Below, piece after piece: positions 44,738 to 54,424 of a DNA stretch of 64,000 bases; positions within the stretch are counted from its first letter, which is position 1, and each line of letters opens with the position of its first letter. Origin of the DNA: Thalassoglobus polymorphus (lineage in GTDB: Bacteria; Planctomycetota; Planctomycetia; Planctomycetales; Planctomycetaceae); contig NZ_CP036267.1 of assembly GCF_007744255.1 (NCBI RefSeq), positions 4,568,001-4,632,000 of the forward strand, in the 5' to 3' direction. The notes beneath the pieces are model-generated. The model was not told where the DNA came from, ran no database searches, and worked only from the letters and a program-made list of their open reading frames with translations. Made by a program: the position numbers and the translations under genes.

Positions 44738-45736
44738 CTAGAACTCGCCGATGACATTTCCGTCGTTAATTCGTGCGAGGTTAACACGAGTAACGGAATC
44801 AACATTTTCAGACAGGAAGCGAACTGAACCGTCTCCCATTAAAATTTGAATTCCACCAACGTGAAGGCTTCCGGGTTCACCCCATTCACCGTTTCGACCA
44901 GGTTGGAACTGAAGATTTGGTGGAGATCTCCAGGCACAGCATCGGAAATTGTTAATCCCGCGTGAGGCTGCGAGATTCACACCCTGTCCGACGTGGGATG
45001 AACATGCCCAGGATTGGGTCTCACCATCATCAACATCGAGAGTTGTTTCAACGACTGCAACGGTGTTCGATGTTCCATCTTTGAGGTCACGAAAACGGCT
45101 CGATGAGTTCAAGCCAAACATAGCACGTGTCAGTCGGCTCTCGGCAGCCCACAATGCGCCTCCGTTTCCACGTGCGACACTGAATCCGTAAGAACTTCTT
45201 GCGGAATTAGTCACCCCACACCCGTATGAAGCATTCGCGCTCGCGTACGTCTGCGGGCCATCATCAGAAGGGCAAAGAAGAACGGTTAAAATCTGCTTAG
45301 ACAGGTTCAAGTTCGTGTTTACATTTGGATCTTCTCCACCAACGATCACTCCACCATTCTGATTTCGAATCCCTGTCGCCCAAGTGAATTCGAATTGATT
45401 GTAGAGAGGGCCTTGATCGAGGTATGGCAACAACATTGGCCATCCTGAATGATTCAAAATCTGTGTTCCTGTTGGGGTTCCAGCATTCGACGATGCGTGG
45501 GCTGTCGCGTAAGGAAACATACCAGCTGCATCATGGTAGTTATGCAGAGCGAGTCCAATTTGCTTCATGTTGTTCTTGCACTGAGAGCGTCGAGCCGCTT
45601 CACGTGCTTGTTGAACCGCAGGAAGCAGCAATGCTACCAGGATCGCAATAATTGCGATCACCACCAACAGTTCAATCAGGGTAAATCCCCGCTGCTTCCG
45701 CCGCGAGAATCGTGAGTTCAACCAATCAATTTTCAT
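44738..45736 (-). CDS. DUF1559 family pseudopilin-like protein
   Basis: A 332-residue protein with the canonical planctomycete N-terminus: GFTLIELLVVIAIIAI followed by VALLLPAVQQAREAARRSQC and the KNNMKQIGLALHNYHD box. The C-terminal H-X9-DG box is HVGGIQILMGDGSVRFLSEN. It is predicted to be exported by a type II/IV pilus-like route after prepilin cleavage. Its stop codon is within a few bases of the IS110 element and lies inside a sequence (44726-44740) that resembles a family A end. Confidence 0.95.
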   Translation of the reverse strand: MKIDWLNSRFSRRKQRGFTLIELLVVIAIIAILVALLLPAVQQAREAARRSQCKNNMKQIGLALHNYHDAAGMFPYATAHASSNAGTPTGTQILNHSGWPMLLPYLDQGPLYNQFEFTWATGIRNQNGGVIVGGEDPNVNTNLNLSKQILTVLLCPSDDGPQTYASANASYGCGVTNSARSSYGFSVARGNGGALWAAESRLTRAMFGLNSSSRFRDLKDGTSNTVAVVETTLDVDDGETQSWACSSHVGQGVNLAASRGINNFRCCAWRSPPNLQFQPGRNGEWGEPGSLHVGGIQILMGDGSVRFLSENVDSVTRVNLARINDGNVIGEF

Positions 45737-46669
45737 GCTGCACCTTTACTAGAATAGAAACATGGAAAAAAACCAAAAGCTCAACTGACAAATGACTTAT
45801 GACAAACTTTTCCCGTTGTCGCGAATCGTTCTGAAGCCTCTGAGACAGGTCCCCATACCAGGGACCGCTGACAACGGTTCCGAATTACTTCTGGTTTATG
45901 AGATTTCGAAATCCTGCCGAGGCTTGCCAAACCAACAAACAGAGTTCACTAATGTTAACACCACTTAATACTCATTAGTTTCTGCATGAGTTGGAAAAAA
46001 CAGAACAAAATTTTCCTCATGCACGAAACGTGCCGAAAACAGATCAAAAATCACCGTTCCAAAGCGAGAATTGCTTCAACCCGCGATTCTGTTCATCGAA
46101 TTTGTTGACACTGATGATTAGCGAGAAGTGTTCGAATAAAAACAGTTTATTTAAACGCTGACTACGACCTCAATATAAAACGCTCTTTATCATTACGATT
46201 CGCCGTTAACTACCCAACGCATCAACCCACCAGCATACGTACCCGCAAACCATCACGAACGGCGCCGACGTACCAGAAAACCAGACCAAAGCAGTTCGCA
46301 CTGCACGCTCGGAACAACGACTCATTCAAGTGCCCTGCTCCCAGATTCACATTCAGATTTTGAACCAACAGTCACGCCCCCTCTCGCAGCTCCGACACCC
46401 GCACGTGAAGCAGAGAAACCCAGACTTAACAGGCCTGAAGCTTCCCGCGAATGTCTTGAGATTTCCTCTACAGGTTCGTTGATACGACGAAGACCTAAGA
46501 ATACCGTTGAACTCGTGGTGATCAGTTCATGAGAGTGCGAAAAGTATGACAAAGCATGACAGTGACCTCCACGGAAACGGCAAGCACTGAAAACGCTCGA
46601 GAGTAGTGGAAACTTCAGTGCGGAAGTATTCAGACCAGACCTTCTTCAACCTCTGAGGCAAAGGCTTCC
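45737..46669. other. Long AT-rich intergenic region
   Basis: More than 900 bp between divergent genes. The only frame above 60 codons (46322-46552, leftward) has no family or ribosome binding site. The middle (45940-46210) is AT-rich and may hold the DUF1559 promoter. A GAGGCAAAGG ribosome binding site precedes the gene at 46670. No RNA gene or repeat was recognised. Confidence 0.5.
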
Positions 46670-47671
46670 ATGAAGATCATTCTTTACCCACCCGTCGACG
46701 AAGTCCGTCTGGCGAAAATTCGCAACGCAGCAGAGTCAGTCCCGCTGGTGAATTGTCAATCAGAAAAAGAAGCTGCGAGAGAAATCGTCGACGCCACGGG
46801 ATTCATTGGAAAGATCACGCCGCAGCTTCTGGAACAAGCTGAGCAACTAAAGTGGGTGCAGTCCCCGACAGCGAGCCTGGAACACTATGTCTTTCCGGAA
46901 CTGGTCGAGCATCCCTGCAAGCTGAGTAATATGCGAGGACTGTTCTACGATGTGATTGCCGATCACGTCTTTGGATACATCTTATGCATCGCCCGGAATC
47001 TACACATCTACCTTCGCCAGCAGAGCGAGCAAATCTGGAATCCGATCGGCACCGCTCCCGACCAGGACACACTCGCGAGTGCAGTTGGAACAGAAAGCGA
47101 AATTGATCGTCGGCACATGCACCTCTCCGATTGCACAATCGGCGTGGTTGGCGTTGGCAGCATCGGTGCCGAAATCTGCAAACGAGCGAAAGCGTTCGGA
47201 ATGACCGTGCTTGGTGTCGACCCCATCGTCAAAAGTGTGCCCGGTATTCTTGAAGATGTTTGGAGCCTGGAAGGTTTGGATGATCTCTTGGCAGAAAGTG
47301 ATTTCGTTGCGATCGCAGCTCCTCAAACCCCAGCAACAATTAAGATGTTCCGTACTGAGCAATTTCAGAAAATGAAACCGTCTGCCTGGGTGATCAATAT
47401 TGGTCGGGGAATGATCATCGATCTTGCGGATCTGACAGAAGCCTTGCAATCGAACGAAATCGCAGGAGCCGCACTCGACGTTTTCGAGATAGAACCGCTG
47501 CCATCCGGACATCCACTGTGGAGCATGGAGAACGTGATTATCACGCCACATGTGGCGGCTGCGTCGACGCATGTCCCTCAGAGACACTTGGAAACCTTGC
47601 TTGAAAATGTCCGTCGTCATGTCGCAGGAGAACTCCCTGCAACGCTTGTCGACAAGAAAAATTGGTTCTGA
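46670..47671 (+). CDS. D-2-hydroxyacid dehydrogenase, NAD-binding
   Basis: A 333-residue dehydrogenase of the D-isomer-specific family. The NAD-binding motif GVGSIG is at about 163-168, followed by the Asp of VLGVDP. The catalytic Arg lies in INIGRG, Glu in FEIEPLP and His in ITPHVAAAS. The N-terminal catalytic domain has VQSPTASLEHY in place of the usual GVG.DNID loop. The substrate is uncertain (glyoxylate/hydroxypyruvate, phosphoglycerate-like or other). It is a single gene, cytoplasmic. Confidence 0.9.
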   Translation: MKIILYPPVDEVRLAKIRNAAESVPLVNCQSEKEAAREIVDATGFIGKITPQLLEQAEQLKWVQSPTASLEHYVFPELVEHPCKLSNMRGLFYDVIADHVFGYILCIARNLHIYLRQQSEQIWNPIGTAPDQDTLASAVGTESEIDRRHMHLSDCTIGVVGVGSIGAEICKRAKAFGMTVLGVDPIVKSVPGILEDVWSLEGLDDLLAESDFVAIAAPQTPATIKMFRTEQFQKMKPSAWVINIGRGMIIDLADLTEALQSNEIAGAALDVFEIEPLPSGHPLWSMENVIITPHVAAASTHVPQRHLETLLENVRRHVAGELPATLVDKKNWF

Positions 47672-47964
47672 ATTGCCCACGACAGAGTCGCCTGAATCTC
47701 AAAAATCGCGTCATTCTTTGACTCGCGCTAGCCAGTCTGGTATCAATAAAGTATGATTCGTTGAAGCATCCCAACCTATTTGAGTCACACGGCTCACTTA
47801 CCTGTTACGACCCGCAGAATACCCCAAGAACCCCACCCTTCCAGCGATGCCCCAGTCAGGAATTCTTGACTCATCGATGGATGTTGTTAATTTCAAACAT
47901 TGTTTTTGCTTGTCTTCAACTATCCTTGCAAGACGCAATTCAAGCCTTGATATGAGGTCATGGA
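47672..47964. other. Promoter region of the large exported-protein cluster
   Basis: About 290 bp. The last 80 bases (TTCAAACATTGTTTTTGC, ending ATGAGGTC before the ATG) are AT-rich and contain a plausible ribosome binding site. No clear -35/-10 pair is proposed. Confidence 0.4.
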
Positions 47965-50466
47965 ATGAAGCTGTTTCAATTCTTTCGTCTCGCCGGTGCC
48001 CTCAGTCTTTTGGCTTTCGGCCCTTCTCTGAGTTCAACTTCGCTGAGCGCAGATGACTCGGCGGCATCACTCAGCCCGGTCGAATCTCTTTCGATTGGTC
48101 CGAACCTCGGCTCAGATTTGAAAATTGTCGGAAAGGATGCCCGTGTTCAACTCTTGGTGAACGCCAATCACACAAACGGCCGCATTTCCGATGCGACTCG
48201 AACAGCTGAGTTCAAAATTGAGCCGGCCGACATCCTCACAATTGATGAGACAGGGCTGCTGACCCCACTCAAAGATGGAACTGCTCAAGTCACAGCCTCT
48301 CTCTCCGGAAAAACGGTAACCGCTTCTGTTCACGTGGAGGACTTCGCGGGCAATCGTCCGATGAATTTCAAGGATCAGATCGTTCCCGTGTTTACTAAGC
48401 TCGGTTGCAACAGTGGTGGTTGCCACGGAAAAGCAAGCGGTCAAAACGGTTTCAAGCTCTCTCTGCTGGGATTCTATCCTGAAGATGACTACGAATTCCT
48501 TGTGAAAGAAAGTCGTGGACGCCGAATCTTTCCGCCTGCTCCTGATCGGAGTTTGCTACTCACAAAACCAATCGGTGCCTCACCTCATGGTGGCGGAAAA
48601 CGAATGGAAAAAGACTCTTACGAGTACCGCATCATTCGCCGCTGGATCGAAAAAGGAACCCCTTATGGTGAGCCGACTGATCCTGTCGTCACCGGAATTC
48701 GATGTTACCCAGAAGGACGTGTCTTAAGTCAAAATGAACAACAGCAAGTCACGGTTTACGCCACGTACAGCGACGGGCGACTCGAAGATGTCACCCGAAT
48801 GGCTCTGTTCGAACCGAACGACACAGAATTGGCTGAAGTGAATGAATCAGGTCTTGTAACCACTCTCGACCTTTCTGGAGAAGTGGCCATCATGGCACGC
48901 TACCAAGGCCAGGTCGCTACATTCCGAGCAACAATTCCACTCGGTGCAGAAGTCGCCAGCACTCCACCCGTCAAGAACTTTATCGATGAAGCAGTATTCA
49001 ACAAATTGAAATTGCTCGGAATTCCACCATCACCTCTCAGCGACGATTCCACATTCCTGCGGCGTGTTCATCTCGACATCACCGGAACACTTCCGACAGA
49101 AACAGAGGTCAAAGACTTCCTGTCCGATCAAAGTACCGACAAACGCAGCAAGCTGATTGATCGACTCCTCGATAGCCCGGAATACGCAGACTATTTCGCA
49201 AACAAATGGAACATGGTTCTGCGGAACAAAAAGAGGCAGGCACAGGACAAGACAGGAACGTACATGTTCCATGACTGGATCTGGAACAGTTTGTATGACA
49301 ACAAACCTTATGATCAATTTGTGAAAGAGATCGTCACCGCCTCCGGTGATCCAACGATGAATCCTCCTGTTATCTGGTATCGTGAAGTCTCAGATGCCAA
49401 CCAACAGGTGGAAGACGTTGCCCAACTCTTCCTGGGAGTGCGAATTCAATGTGCTCGCTGCCATCACCATCCATTCGAAAAGTGGAGCCAAAACGACTAC
49501 TACGGATTGGCCGCTTTCTTTAGTCGAGTTGGCAAGAAGAAGCTCACTGCAGGGGTTCAGACAAACTTGCGGGACCGACGCATCTTCCACAATGAAGGTG
49601 TCGCACAAACACCAAACCCTCGAAGCGGTGTTCAACTCAAACCGATGGCCCTCGGTAGCGATCCATTCAATGTTGCTCCCGATCGTGACCCTCGCTTCCA
49701 TTTGGCCTCTTGGATGGCACAGCCTGACAACGCATTCTTTGCAAAATCTCTGACAAACCGCTACTGGAAACATTTCTTCAGCCGCGGAATTGTTGAACCC
49801 GAAGATGACATGCGGGAAACGAACCCACCTTCAAATCCAGAACTTCTGGATGGTCTCGCGAAGCACTTCATTGACTCTGGATTTGACCTGAAAGAACTGG
49901 TCCGCACGATTTGCAATTCGTCGACATACCAGCTCAGTGCATACCCGAACGATTTCAACCTGAAGGACAAACAGAACTTCTCACGCTACTACCCAAAACG
50001 GCTGACAGCAGAATCGTTGTATGATGGATTCCATCAGGTCACCGCCACGACTCAAAATTATACTGGCATGCCGCAGGGAACCAGCGCGGTTCAACTTCCA
50101 GATGCTTCGATCGGTCCATACTTCTTGAAAGTCTTCGGACAACCTCAAGCCGACACTGCCTGCGAGTGCGAACGCTCTCAGGAAGCGAACCTGGCTCAGA
50201 GCCTGCATTTGCTGAACAGCAGCGAAGTGCAGAACAAGATCAGTGCCGCCACCGGACGTGCTGCCACACTGGCGACACAGAAAGACCGACCTCATGCGGA
50301 ACGAATTCAGGAATTGTACCGTTGGGTCTACGCTCGTGAGCCTGACGCTGAAGAACTCCAGATTGCCCAAGGGCACATCGACAAGAATAAAGAGAACGAA
50401 AAGATCGCCTACGAAGACATTTTGTGGGCCTTGATTAACACCAAGGAATTTTTGTTCAACCACTAA
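47965..50466 (+). CDS. DUF1549/DUF1553 protein with BIG2 and haem-like motif
   Basis: An 833-residue exported protein (signal peptide about 1-32). Domain order: BIG2-like Ig fold (about 35-125); a segment with LGCNSGGCHGKASG (about 143-156), a CxxxCH motif that could bind haem or metal; a second Ig-like fold (about 250-330); DUF1549 (about 340-540, TFLRRVHLDITGTLPT and CARCHHHPFEKW); and DUF1553 (about 585-820, RYWKHFFSRGIVEPEDDMR and QEANLAQSLHLLNSSEV). Such proteins are found by the dozen in planctomycetes, paired with DUF1501 or cytochrome-domain genes; their function is unproven. This is the first gene of the cluster and is followed by a terminator. Confidence 0.93.
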   Translation: MKLFQFFRLAGALSLLAFGPSLSSTSLSADDSAASLSPVESLSIGPNLGSDLKIVGKDARVQLLVNANHTNGRISDATRTAEFKIEPADILTIDETGLLTPLKDGTAQVTASLSGKTVTASVHVEDFAGNRPMNFKDQIVPVFTKLGCNSGGCHGKASGQNGFKLSLLGFYPEDDYEFLVKESRGRRIFPPAPDRSLLLTKPIGASPHGGGKRMEKDSYEYRIIRRWIEKGTPYGEPTDPVVTGIRCYPEGRVLSQNEQQQVTVYATYSDGRLEDVTRMALFEPNDTELAEVNESGLVTTLDLSGEVAIMARYQGQVATFRATIPLGAEVASTPPVKNFIDEAVFNKLKLLGIPPSPLSDDSTFLRRVHLDITGTLPTETEVKDFLSDQSTDKRSKLIDRLLDSPEYADYFANKWNMVLRNKKRQAQDKTGTYMFHDWIWNSLYDNKPYDQFVKEIVTASGDPTMNPPVIWYREVSDANQQVEDVAQLFLGVRIQCARCHHHPFEKWSQNDYYGLAAFFSRVGKKKLTAGVQTNLRDRRIFHNEGVAQTPNPRSGVQLKPMALGSDPFNVAPDRDPRFHLASWMAQPDNAFFAKSLTNRYWKHFFSRGIVEPEDDMRETNPPSNPELLDGLAKHFIDSGFDLKELVRTICNSSTYQLSAYPNDFNLKDKQNFSRYYPKRLTAESLYDGFHQVTATTQNYTGMPQGTSAVQLPDASIGPYFLKVFGQPQADTACECERSQEANLAQSLHLLNSSEVQNKISAATGRAATLATQKDRPHAERIQELYRWVYAREPDAEELQIAQGHIDKNKENEKIAYEDILWALINTKEFLFNH

Positions 50467-50513
50467 TGAAAATTCCTTACTCCAAAGTCAGAGCCATCTG
50501 ACATTGGTCGTCG

Positions 50514-50541
50514 AAGCCTGCTCCCCGTTGAGCAGGCTTTT
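50514..50541 (+). terminator. Terminator or attenuator inside the cluster
   Basis: A 9-bp perfect stem, AAGCCTGCT/AGCAGGCTT with an 8-base loop and a short T run, 48 bases after the DUF1549 stop and about 70 bases before the next gene. It probably reduces read-through. Confidence 0.7.
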
Positions 50542-50607
50542 AAAAGCGAGTGTGTGTCGCACACCACTTTGTGAATCCTCCACGACTCCTCCCTCCACGG
50601 AATAGAC

Positions 50608-53600
50608 ATGTCTCTTGCAAACATTTCTCTTGCAAATTTTGGGGCTGTTGTGAATCAGTGGCGACAATACTTTGTATTTTCAGTCTGCCTGCTTGGTCTC
50701 CCAGCAATCTCAGTTGCCCAACTTCCACAAACTCGTTTGTACGCGGTGTCACCACCGGGGGGGCAAATCGGGCAAGATTTTGATGTCGTCGTGACATCAG
50801 GTGCCGATCTCGACGAACTCTCGGAGATGGTCTTCTCGAATCCCAAGATCACCGCGAAGCAGAAAACGGTCAAAAACGTTCCTGTTAAAAACACGTTTGT
50901 TGTTCATGTCCCCAAGGATGTCGCTCCGGGGGTTTACGAAGTTCGCTGTGGCGGACTTTTCGGATTCAGCAATCCCCGTCGATTCGCCATCGACAATTCT
51001 CCAGTCGCTTTGGACCCTGCTGACAATAACTCAGCCGAAAAAGCGGCGCCTGTCGAGCTAGGTCAAACGGTGAACGGTCGGCTGGAATCGGGGAACGACA
51101 TCGACTGGTTCCGTGTCAGTGCGAAAAAAGGTCAACGCATCACTTTTGATGTGTGGGCAGAGCGGCTTGATTCCAGAATGAAGCCCGTCATTGCAATCTT
51201 CGATGGAACAGGTCGCAGGCGTCTTAAGTGGTCACAAAATCCTGTCAGTGGCGATCCGGTACTAGTCTTTGACGTCCCCAGCGATGGTGAGTATTGCATT
51301 CAACTTAGAGACATCACGTACCGCAACGGGGCGGATTATTTCTACCGATTGCAAGTCCATACGAACCCATATATTGAGTATGTCTGGCCGCCAGTAGGGA
51401 CGGCAGGGACCAAGGCTTCGATGACTCTATTCGGTTACAACCTTCCCGGTGGACAGAAGAATGGTGAGCGTCTCAACCAGATTGAGCTCGAGTCATTAGC
51501 AGTCGAGATCGACATCCCAGCCCAGCCAGATTTGCTCAAAACGGAATGTCGAATCCGTCCACTCTCAGGAGGGATTGACGGCTTTTCGTATCGCCATACC
51601 GTGGACGGAAAAGTTTCGAACCCAGTGTTCATTGGAATCACTGACCAATCTGTTGTCGCTGAAGTAGAGCCCAATGATGATGCCAAACAAGCACAGTCAG
51701 TCACTGTTCCGGTTGAAATTGGAGGGCAATTCAAAGAAGTCGGAGATAGCGATTCGTATCGCTTCACAGCTAAGGCGGGTGAAGTTTACTACGTTGAAGT
51801 GAAAGCGGAACGACTCGACACAGCTGCAGATCCATATTTTGTCGTGAATCAAATCACTCCCGGAGCCGATGGTGCCGAACAAGTGAAGCGACTCACCGCA
51901 CAAGACGATGTTGCCACAAACTTGTCAGCAAATATTTTTGACACCATCACTGACGATCCAGTTTATCGCCTCCAGATTCCAACCGATGGAATGTACGAGG
52001 TTATTGTTCGTGACCGCTACTGGGAATCGCGCGGCGATCCATCATTGCGATACTCTCTGGCAATTCGCAAAGAGACTCCAGACTTCCGTGTCGTCGCAAT
52101 TCCTTCAGCACCTACACCGGGACAAACCTGGCCGACCGGAATTCGGCGAGGTGATCAGTTCCCGATTTCTGTTCTCGTGTTTCGTCAAGATGGATTTAAA
52201 GGACCGGTCGAAGTTTACGCCGAAAACCTGCCCAAAGGATTCACTTGTCCGGCAGTCGTGGTAGGTCCAGGTGTCACTTCATCGACGCTGATTGTCACGA
52301 GCGCAACGGATGTCCAACCAGGTATCCAACATCTTCAACTTCGGGCACGAGCAAAAATCGAAGACCCGGCACTCGTACGCAGCGTGGCAACAGCAACAAC
52401 CGCAGTGACGAACGCCTCCAAGCCAATCGCCGATCTCAAGAAGAAAGCAACCGAGGCGACTGAGAAAGTGAAGGCTCCTGAAGCTGCTTACAACGCTGCA
52501 CTCAAAGCATCTGAAGCGGCTCCCGATGACGCAAGCCTCAAAGAAAAAGCCGATGCTGCAAAGAAAATTCTTGATCAGGCTGTGGCCCAAAGAGATGCTG
52601 CCACAACAGCACTCACTAACGCTCAAAATGCCCTCAACACGGCACAGGCCAATCTCGAAGCAGCAACGAAGTCATTGCAGACAAGCACAGCGAATGTCGT
52701 ACACCCTGTTCGAGCAGGGACAATCGTCTGGAGCAACGCTGCCAACATTCCAGCGATCTCCCGGATCACCGAGACCATGGCAGTGACGATCCTCGATGAA
52801 CCAGCCCCATTCCAGGTCCGAAGCAATGCTCACCGCTTCACTGTCAATCAGGGACGTCAAATTCTCCTCCCTGTGAAACTGGAAAAACGTTCTGGCTTCG
52901 ACAACAAAGTCACGTTAACAACGAAAGAACTCCCGAAGGCTTCCAACATCGACTTCCCGAACTCCGCTTTCGAAAAAGGCGAAGCAGAAAAGACTCTACG
53001 AATGTTTGTGAAGGAGAACACTCCGCCGGGGATCTACACCATCTGGATGCAAACCCAGGGCCAAGTCGGTTACCGTCGGAATCCAGCCAAGGCGGAAGAC
53101 CTCAAGAAAGCCAACGAAGCTGCCAAAGCCAAAGCAGCGACGGCCAAACAAGCCGAGGCGGCTGCCACTCAAGCAAAAACGGCAGCGACAACAGCTTTCA
53201 CTCAAGCTCAGCAAAAATTGACGGCATCACAAACCGCTGTCAAAACTGCTGAAGCGGCTGTGACCACTGCTCAGCAAGCTGTTGAAAAGTTGAAAGCAGA
53301 CTTTGCAGCATTAACGACAAAGCTGAACGAGCAGAAAGCTGTGGAGGCGAAACTCACAGCCGAAATCGCTATCGCCACTAAAGCACAAGAAGCCCAGAAG
53401 GCAGAACTCGCAGTTGCAGAAAAGTCACTTGCAGAAGTTCAGACCACATTGAATCAGGCAAATGAACTTGCTGCAGCTGCACAACAGAAAGCGGCTGAAC
53501 TGACGAAACAAGTCGCTGCTCAACCTGATAATGCAGAATTGAAAACTCAACTCGACGCCACGAATGCTGAGGTCGTTGCTCAGAAGAAAGCAGTCGAGGC

Positions 53601-54354
53601 AGCGATAGCTGCAGTCCAGGGAAAGACGACAGCCCGCGACACAGTGAAGAAAAAGCTTGATGCAACCACAGCTCAACTCAACCAGTCTCAGCAACAACTC
53701 ACTGCAGCAAAAACTGCACTGGACGCCTCAACAAAGGCCGCTGCGACTGCCGAAGCACAAGCGAAGGCAGCTGCACAAACTGTTCTCGCTAAACAAGCCG
53801 AAGTCAAAGCTGCACAAACAGCAGCCACACAAGCTTATGCCGCACTCAAAGCAGCGACCAAAGCCAAAACTGACGCCGAAGCAGCAGAAGTTGCAGCCCA
53901 AGCACTCGCAAAATCGACGGAAGCAGCACGAGTCGCTGCCGAAAAAGCCTTCACTGCAGCAGACACCGCCGCCAAACCGAAGAATATCAACTTCACACCT
54001 CCGACCACCCCGATCGTAGTTGAAGTTCTCCCCTCTCCAGCAAAACTGGCAGCGACCGTTCCCAATGGAGGAAAAGTCAAGAAGGGGGAAGCGATGGAAG
54101 TGACCGTCAAAGTGACTCGCCAAAACGGTTTCACTGGACCAGTCACACTCGCTTTAGAATCCCCAGCCGGGGTGAACGGCCTCGCCGCAACTCCGGTTGT
54201 CGTTCCTGCGGGTCAAGCTGAAGGTAAAATCGTTATTCAAACGACAGGAGAAGCCCCGGATGGAAAAGTCGAAAATCTCGTCGTCCGTGCCGGCATGGAC
54301 TTCAATGGTCGTGCCGAAGTTGACTCACCGGTTGTTCTTGAAGTCACGAAATAA
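50608..54354 (+). CDS. Giant exported protein: pre-peptidase-like domains with two coiled-coil insertions
   Basis: A 1248-residue protein, signal segment about 23-40. The body is beta-sandwich domains: pre-peptidase C-terminal (PPC) type at about 150-250 (NGRLESGNDIDWFRVSAKKG) and 345-465 (DSYRFTAKAGEVYYVEVKAE), then Ig-like folds up to about 1248. Two Ala/Lys/Gln-rich coiled coils interrupt it: about 608-692 and 828-1126. Both break a domain in mid-course, since the flanking text (TATTAVT before, VHPVRAGTIVW after) reads as one domain. Both contain a PD[DN]AxLK motif. It is probably a cell-surface or periplasmic structural protein. It is followed by the PSCyt1-WD40 gene after 70 bases. Confidence 0.8.
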   Translation: MSLANISLANFGAVVNQWRQYFVFSVCLLGLPAISVAQLPQTRLYAVSPPGGQIGQDFDVVVTSGADLDELSEMVFSNPKITAKQKTVKNVPVKNTFVVHVPKDVAPGVYEVRCGGLFGFSNPRRFAIDNSPVALDPADNNSAEKAAPVELGQTVNGRLESGNDIDWFRVSAKKGQRITFDVWAERLDSRMKPVIAIFDGTGRRRLKWSQNPVSGDPVLVFDVPSDGEYCIQLRDITYRNGADYFYRLQVHTNPYIEYVWPPVGTAGTKASMTLFGYNLPGGQKNGERLNQIELESLAVEIDIPAQPDLLKTECRIRPLSGGIDGFSYRHTVDGKVSNPVFIGITDQSVVAEVEPNDDAKQAQSVTVPVEIGGQFKEVGDSDSYRFTAKAGEVYYVEVKAERLDTAADPYFVVNQITPGADGAEQVKRLTAQDDVATNLSANIFDTITDDPVYRLQIPTDGMYEVIVRDRYWESRGDPSLRYSLAIRKETPDFRVVAIPSAPTPGQTWPTGIRRGDQFPISVLVFRQDGFKGPVEVYAENLPKGFTCPAVVVGPGVTSSTLIVTSATDVQPGIQHLQLRARAKIEDPALVRSVATATTAVTNASKPIADLKKKATEATEKVKAPEAAYNAALKASEAAPDDASLKEKADAAKKILDQAVAQRDAATTALTNAQNALNTAQANLEAATKSLQTSTANVVHPVRAGTIVWSNAANIPAISRITETMAVTILDEPAPFQVRSNAHRFTVNQGRQILLPVKLEKRSGFDNKVTLTTKELPKASNIDFPNSAFEKGEAEKTLRMFVKENTPPGIYTIWMQTQGQVGYRRNPAKAEDLKKANEAAKAKAATAKQAEAAATQAKTAATTAFTQAQQKLTASQTAVKTAEAAVTTAQQAVEKLKADFAALTTKLNEQKAVEAKLTAEIAIATKAQEAQKAELAVAEKSLAEVQTTLNQANELAAAAQQKAAELTKQVAAQPDNAELKTQLDATNAEVVAQKKAVEAAIAAVQGKTTARDTVKKKLDATTAQLNQSQQQLTAAKTALDASTKAAATAEAQAKAAAQTVLAKQAEVKAAQTAATQAYAALKAATKAKTDAEAAEVAAQALAKSTEAARVAAEKAFTAADTAAKPKNINFTPPTTPIVVEVLPSPAKLAATVPNGGKVKKGEAMEVTVKVTRQNGFTGPVTLALESPAGVNGLAATPVVVPAGQAEGKIVIQTTGEAPDGKVENLVVRAGMDFNGRAEVDSPVVLEVTK

Positions 54355-54424
54355 CCAACATTTCAATCCTCACTATTCGTTCATCACTGAAATAATCAAC
54401 CCTATGGTTGCTAAGGACTTCGCA

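Noticed and set aside
46322-46552. 76-codon leftward frame in the long gap before the dehydrogenase gene
   Set aside because: Low-complexity Ser/Gly composition, no ribosome binding site and no similarity to a known family.
47000-47680. 226-codon leftward frame opposite the dehydrogenase
   Set aside because: Shadow; the dehydrogenase frame has a full NAD-binding and catalytic set.
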